Assembly (NCBI RefSeq): GCF_025698545.1
Contig: NC_068571.1
Span: 51,927,733-51,991,732, forward strand
DNA: 64,000 bases
Source of the DNA: Gossypium raimondii
Taxonomy: Eukaryota > Streptophyta > Magnoliopsida > Malvales > Malvaceae
Direction: 5' to 3'
Shown one piece after another: positions 59,400-64,000 of the stretch (position 1 is the stretch's first letter; each line of letters opens with the position of its first letter). A program made the position numbers and the translations under genes. The notes under the pieces were generated by a model. That model did not search any database, was not told the DNA's origin, and was given only the letters and a program-made list of their open reading frames with translations.

Positions 59400-62300
59400 T
59401 CATATGTCATAATCTATATCGGTTATGTTCTGGGCCGTGGAGCGTTTCACAAGTTGTCCTTCTTCATTATATCTATCAAGGTTTTCACATGGAGCTGGGA
59501 AGATGGTACCGATTACGCGGCCTTGAATGAAGGCACACTGGAATATGTGTTTCTTCTTGTACGTTAACCCCACGGACATATCCCTAAACGTCACGTTTCT
59601 GATAGGAATATCTTCACTACCATGTATACGAACGGGAACACGGACTCCTTGACCATGTATCCCCGTGAAGCTTATGTCCTTAACTATTGGGAGGGCTTTT
59701 GGGTCGAAATCATCATCAGGGTGCTCATTATAATCTGTCTTGATAACAATTCCGACTCGGACATTATCAAATGTTATGTTTCGGTATGTTATATGTCTAA
59801 CATATCCACCTCTTCCAGTGGCAGTCTTGATTCGAACTGCACGTCGGGAACTCCAGACAAGGAGGTTTTCGATGGTGACATCAGATACCCCACCGGACAT
59901 CTCACTGCCGATTGAAATGCCAGCACTGTCGTATAGTTCAGTCAAGACAGAATTCAGTTTGTAAGATTATAACAGACACGATACGTAACAGCACAGGAAG
60001 GAAACATGAACTGGAAGATCTAGATTAATATGTAATGCATGCATGAATTTGTTAAGCTGGCACTGTCACATGGTTCATGAAATACAAGGTTTATAAAGTT
60101 CGAGAAACTTCACCTGACCATAGAGCGTACGATGAGGTTTCGAATAAGAATGTTTCTCGAAGGTCGAGCGTAAGCTATGCCATACTGATCCCATCCACTC
60201 TTTATCGCAATTGCATCATCTCCGACACTTATGTAACAATCCTCAATTACTACATCCTCACATGAATCTGTTCATAGCATGGAAAAGAATTGTGTCGGAA
60301 TTTAGCTACTGTAAGTTCTCATAGAGAAAAATCGAACCTGTTTTGTTCCTACTTACCAGGATCGATTCCATCAGTATTTGGGGCTTCACGTACAGGAGCC
60401 AGGATGGTAACGTTCCTGACTGTTACATTCTTGCAGTCATACGGATGAAAAGTCCAAAAGGGAGAATCACGTAATGTTATATTAGCGATTACGATGTCAC
60501 TAGACCACATAATTTGCATGAGTGGACCTCTTGTGTGGTTGAGTAGCTTTTGCCGAAACTTTTTCCACCATGATTGACCCTGCCCATTTATGGTACCATT
60601 ATCCCCTGTTGAATTGTCGAAACAAGTAAAACATAAGACTCGGTCAGCAATGAATAACCATAGCAGAAGAAAGTTCTCGATGTTCGATTATCAGAATCAC
60701 GCATACACAAGAAACTCACCCGATTTCTAAGAGCTTAAGAGTCAAAAGGTTAAGCAAATCAAATCTACATCACACGTACTATTCGCCACTCGGATTAAGG
60801 TTCTTAACAGACCGATAAATCTTACTTTAATAGAATGATTCCGGTAACATAGATTCTACCATAAGTTCAGTGTAATTCTTTTACCAAATACCACACCAAG
60901 TAGTAAGTTCGAAATTATAGAATGCTGTGTTCAGCAAGGATGAATATACCAATTGAAAAGGGTCTATTTTACAAGCCTCATCCACGCTTTAACACAAATG
61001 ACTTGAGGAGAAAACATTAGAGGAATGACTTCAAAACAGAAACTAGAGCTCACACGTATTGGGCGAAGAAACTAACCAGTTATAACGACATCTTTGAGGT
61101 TTTGACCATGGATTAAACTTCCATACCGAGGTCCATGATGCTCTCTTCCATACCCGTATGAAGGCAACGGAGGCATTAACGGCCATTGCTTCTCATCCTG
61201 TATAACATACATAAATGAAAACACATCCAAAATTAGCAATACATATTGTAATTCTCATACGACAGCCACAAGATGAAGCCACCGGTTTCCAGAGTCTTAA
61301 TCAAAATGGTCACATAAATAACTTCAAACAATGACAAATTACAAATGACTAAAACATAAACTAACATCATAATCATCATACTAGCACAATGTGGAAGTTT
61401 AGGAATTGGTAAAATGATTATGAATTCCCTTGATAATATGATCATCATACATGTTTATACTAATTTATAAGACCCCTCCATCACCATTCACAGCCTATAA
61501 CAACTAAAAATGTCAAATTATTAGCTTGAAAATTCAATCATTGGCTTGTTTTAGTGAGATTCACATTCAAGTGGTAGCATTCTCTCACATAAATGACATC
61601 ATGGGTTCAAGTCTAACTGCACGGAAACTCTTTAGTTTCACATGGTTTCACCTGTTACTACAAGACACTCAACTCTGTCAACCTGATAGGATTCTCGGTA
61701 GAGTTAGGAGACAGAACCTTGACCGGGGACACGGTTCACCTGTTAGTATAAAACACTCAACTCTGTCAACCTAATATGAGTCTCGGTAAAGTAGGGAAAC
61801 AAAACCCTGACAGGAGACATGGTTTCACTTGTTACTACAAGAAACTCAACTCTAACACCCTAATAAGAGTCTCGGTAGAGTTAGGAGATAAAACTTCGAC
61901 TGGGAACATGGTTTCACCTGTTACTACATCACAATGCTGTCAACCTACAATAGTCTCAGTAGAGTCAGGAGACCAAACCTCAACCTAGGACACGGTTTCA
62001 CCTGTTACTACAGGACACTCAACTATGTCAACCTAATAGGAGTCTCAATAGAGTCGGGAGACAAAAGCTCAAAAGGGACACAGTTTCACTTGTTACTGCA
62101 AAACACTCAACTTTGTCCACCTAACAGGAGTCTCTGTAGAGCCGGGGGACAAAACCTCAACCGGGGATATAGTTTCACCTGCTACTACATGACACACAAC
62201 TCTGTTATCCTATCAGGAGTCTCCGTAGAGTCGGGAGACAAAACCTAGACAGCGACATGGTTTCACCTGTTACTACAAGACACTCGACTCTATCAACCTG

Positions 62301-63027
62301 ACAGTATTCTCGGCAGAATCGGGAGACAAAACCTCCACCAAGGATATAGATTCAACTGTTACTACAAGACACTCAACTCTAGCATCCTGACAGGATTCTC
62401 GACAGAGGCGGGAGACAAAACCTCGACCGAAGACATAGATTCACCTGTTACTACAAGATGCTCAACTGTGTCACCCTATCGGAGTCTAGGCAGAGTCGAA
62501 ACAAAACCCCGACCAGAGACAGTACTAGATTTGTAACCCTCAACAATACTTATCAGTTAATGAATTCAACAAAAAGATCGATTCAAAGGGTGAATAAAAA
62601 CACCAACCTGGATTCCAAGAATCTCAGCATCCTCAGCTAAGAACAGAGTCATATGACTAGTGAGGTTAAACGGCGCCGTAAGCCACTTCCCAGGCGGCAC
62701 ATTGAGTTGCCCACCACCGCCTCTCTTCCCAAGCTTTGAGATCGCCAATACAGCCCTTTCAAACGCCGCCGTATTCAACGTCTTACCATCCCCAACACCG
62801 CCGAAATCAGTCAAATTAAACGCAAAAGGCCGCATCTTTGGCATAGGCCGACTCAACCCGGTTTTTACCGAAACCGAAATCCCCGCCCCAATAATTTTCC
62901 GCTGCCATATAAAAACCGAACCGAAAGCAACGATCCATAAGAGAATAAAGAGAGTTCGATATGAAGAAAGGAACGCCGCAACCAATCTCTTAAACTGAAA
63001 CCGCCCCACCGGCAACGTCTCCATCAT
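59400..63027 (-). CDS. Membrane-anchored GH28 polygalacturonase-like protein
   Basis: Five exons on the minus strand: 63027-62608, 61197-61077, 60605-60357, 60267-60114 and 59925-59400; 1470 nt, 489 aa. Residues 25-41 (TLFILLWIVAFGSVFIW) form one hydrophobic segment after a basic N-terminus and no cleavage site is evident, so a type-II anchor is likely. The remainder is a GH28 right-handed beta-helix starting NLTDFGGVGDGKTLNTAAF. Of the four GH28 motifs, NTDG (257-260), GDD (279-281) and RIK (346-348) are present, but the motif-III position normally GHG reads SAG (315-317, in SAGISIGSEMSGG). Family members cut galacturonan in pectin; activity here is therefore doubtful. Several Arabidopsis 'probable polygalacturonase' proteins look similar. 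It ends ITDIDYDI. The large first intron carries a minisatellite. Confidence 0.92.
61568..61622 (+). repeat. tRNA-like SINE head next to the minisatellite
   Basis: 'attcaagtggtagcattctc' followed by 'catgggttcaagtctaact' has box-A and box-B spacing. It lies directly left of the minisatellite in GH28 intron 1. Tentative. Confidence 0.35.
61644..62525. repeat. Ten-copy 88-89-bp minisatellite in GH28 intron 1
   Basis: Units begin with 'ggtttcacctgttactac' or a variant at about 61644, 61732, 61821, 61910, 61995, 62082, 62171, 62259, 62349 and 62438. Each continues 'aagacactcaactctgtca', 'ggagtctcggtagagt', 'gggagacaaaacctcgac' and 'ggggacat'. Units differ by scattered substitutions and small indels, so the array is not very young. 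It is GC-richer than the flanking intron. The accidental open frames through it carry no family features. Confidence 0.9.
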
Positions 63028-64000
63028 TTTCGGGGTTTTTTATGGGCTCAAGAAGCGGATTTGGATTTGGAACATGGAAAAGAAGGATAATTTCGTATGA
63101 TTTGAGCTTAAAACGCAAAAGGGTGTATGTTTTTTGGGTGAAATGTTAATAATTATCATTGTTGCTGGTGAATTTCGTTGTTGAATTTCGTTAATAATAT
63201 ATTAAATTACTATGGGAAATAGAAAAGATAAGAGGGGACCTATGAAAAGGCCTTTGTACCCCAAAGGAAAAGGCATCTATGTAAGGATTTGTTTCACTCT
63301 GCCATTAACATGTTCGCTTAAAAGATTAAATTTTTCTTTATGGATTGAAAAAGGGGTGAAAAAAATGGTGAATTACTGCATAAAATGTTGGTTTTTGGTT
63401 TTGGGATTGTTCAACCAATTGAAGAACTGAAATTTGAGGTCTTTTTAAGGCAATCAGAAGCAAATGTAAATAATTTTATTTAGTTGGTGAATAGTTTATA
63501 GTTAAAGATTTATAATTTGTCCAGTTAATGAAGGGAATTTTTAAAAAAATTAAATCGGGTGAATTTTTTAAAATATATTTATGAAAAATTTCAAACCATA
63601 AAAATTGATCAATTATTTTTTGAAATAGTAAAATCGAGTTTTTATAAACTGTGGTGTTAAGCACAAGTTTCACTAAATGTGCTATTTTAAAAAAATATTA
63701 TTCTGGGTTTGAATTTAATTTTATAAAAATATATAAAATTTATAATAATATTTTCATTTTACAAAATATTAAAATTTTATTAATTTTCAACTGAATTTTT
63801 GTTAAATAAAAAATCCGAAAACATAAATCTTGAGCCAGAAAACAAAAACAAGATTTAACCGTTTAAATTAGAGAGTTCAATCATTTATAAGATTTTAAAA
63901 AATAAACTAATAATAATTTAAAAAGTGAAATATTAAAATAAAAATTGTTATATATAGGAAAATGAACTAAAACATAGAAAAGAACATTTTTTATTGTTTA
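63028..64000. other. GH28 upstream region and AT-rich window end
   Basis: The first few hundred bases should contain the leader and promoter of the GH28 gene on the minus strand; no definite TATA box was chosen. From about 63480 on the sequence is AT-rich without any recognised feature. Confidence 0.5.

Noticed and set aside
61526-62248. Three chained plus-strand frames over the GH28 intron
   Set aside because: They arise because the 88-89-bp minisatellite unit lacks stops in some frames; the repeats explain them.
1-64000. CRISPR arrays, operons, ribosome binding sites, replication origins
   Set aside because: The DNA is eukaryotic nuclear sequence. The only regularly spaced repeats are the minisatellite and microsatellites, which have no spacer structure.
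1-64000. Functional tRNA or rRNA genes
   Set aside because: Only degenerate tRNA-like SINE heads were seen; none folds by eye into a cloverleaf with an acceptor stem.

Overview
This window is nuclear DNA of a dicot plant. It is AT-rich, its genes have many short exons with GT...AG introns, the intergenic space is long and repeat-filled, and every recognisable protein is of a plant family (ARF, AP2/ERF, FLZ, plastid Cpn20, UBP1). The protein sequences and the repeat style suggest a Malvaceae species, most likely Gossypium (cotton). That placement is inference from general familiarity, not a database match.

Layout. 1-6634: RRP12-like ribosome-biogenesis gene (+, 17 exons), preceded by four telo-box-like motifs. 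6635-24600: an 18-kb gene desert with no supportable gene. It holds about ten copies of a tRNA-derived SINE family (three with target-site duplications), foldback/MITE elements, a hAT-like element and other dispersed repeats. 24640-30382: ARF19/ARF7-class auxin response factor (+, 13 exons) with a leader crowded with uORFs. 30982-32486: chloroplast co-chaperonin CPN20 (-, 5 exons), convergent with the ARF. 32487-39725: repeat-rich; a 0.6-kb foldback element and a 3.05-kb solo LTR with a perfect 5-bp target duplication. 39726-40301: intronless DREB/ERF factor (-). 40302-44840: AT-rich, repeats. 44841-49426: decayed beta-galactosidase (GH35) pseudogene (-) with stop codons, frameshifts, an internal deletion and an amplified exon. 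49427-53281: intergenic, with a GC-richer G-box island near 51.3 kb. 53282-54072: FLZ-domain protein (+). 54910-58211: UBP1-type oligouridylate-binding protein with three RRMs (-, 12 exons, one GC-AG intron). 59400-63027: type-II membrane-anchored GH28 polygalacturonase-like protein (-, 5 exons) whose first intron carries a ten-copy 88-89-bp minisatellite.

The genes are ordinary single plant genes, not a pathway or operon. They cover ribosome assembly (RRP12), auxin transcriptional output (ARF19), plastid protein folding (CPN20), stress transcription (ERF), SnRK1-linked signalling (FLZ), RNA binding (UBP1) and cell-wall metabolism (GH28, dead GH35). All exon-intron models below were built by hand from splice sites and reading-frame continuity; for every intact gene the exon lengths sum to a multiple of three. 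I found no convincing undescribed biological system. The most useful observations are the uORF cluster, the GH28 motif change, the pseudogene exon amplification, and mobile elements whose boundaries are proven by target duplications.
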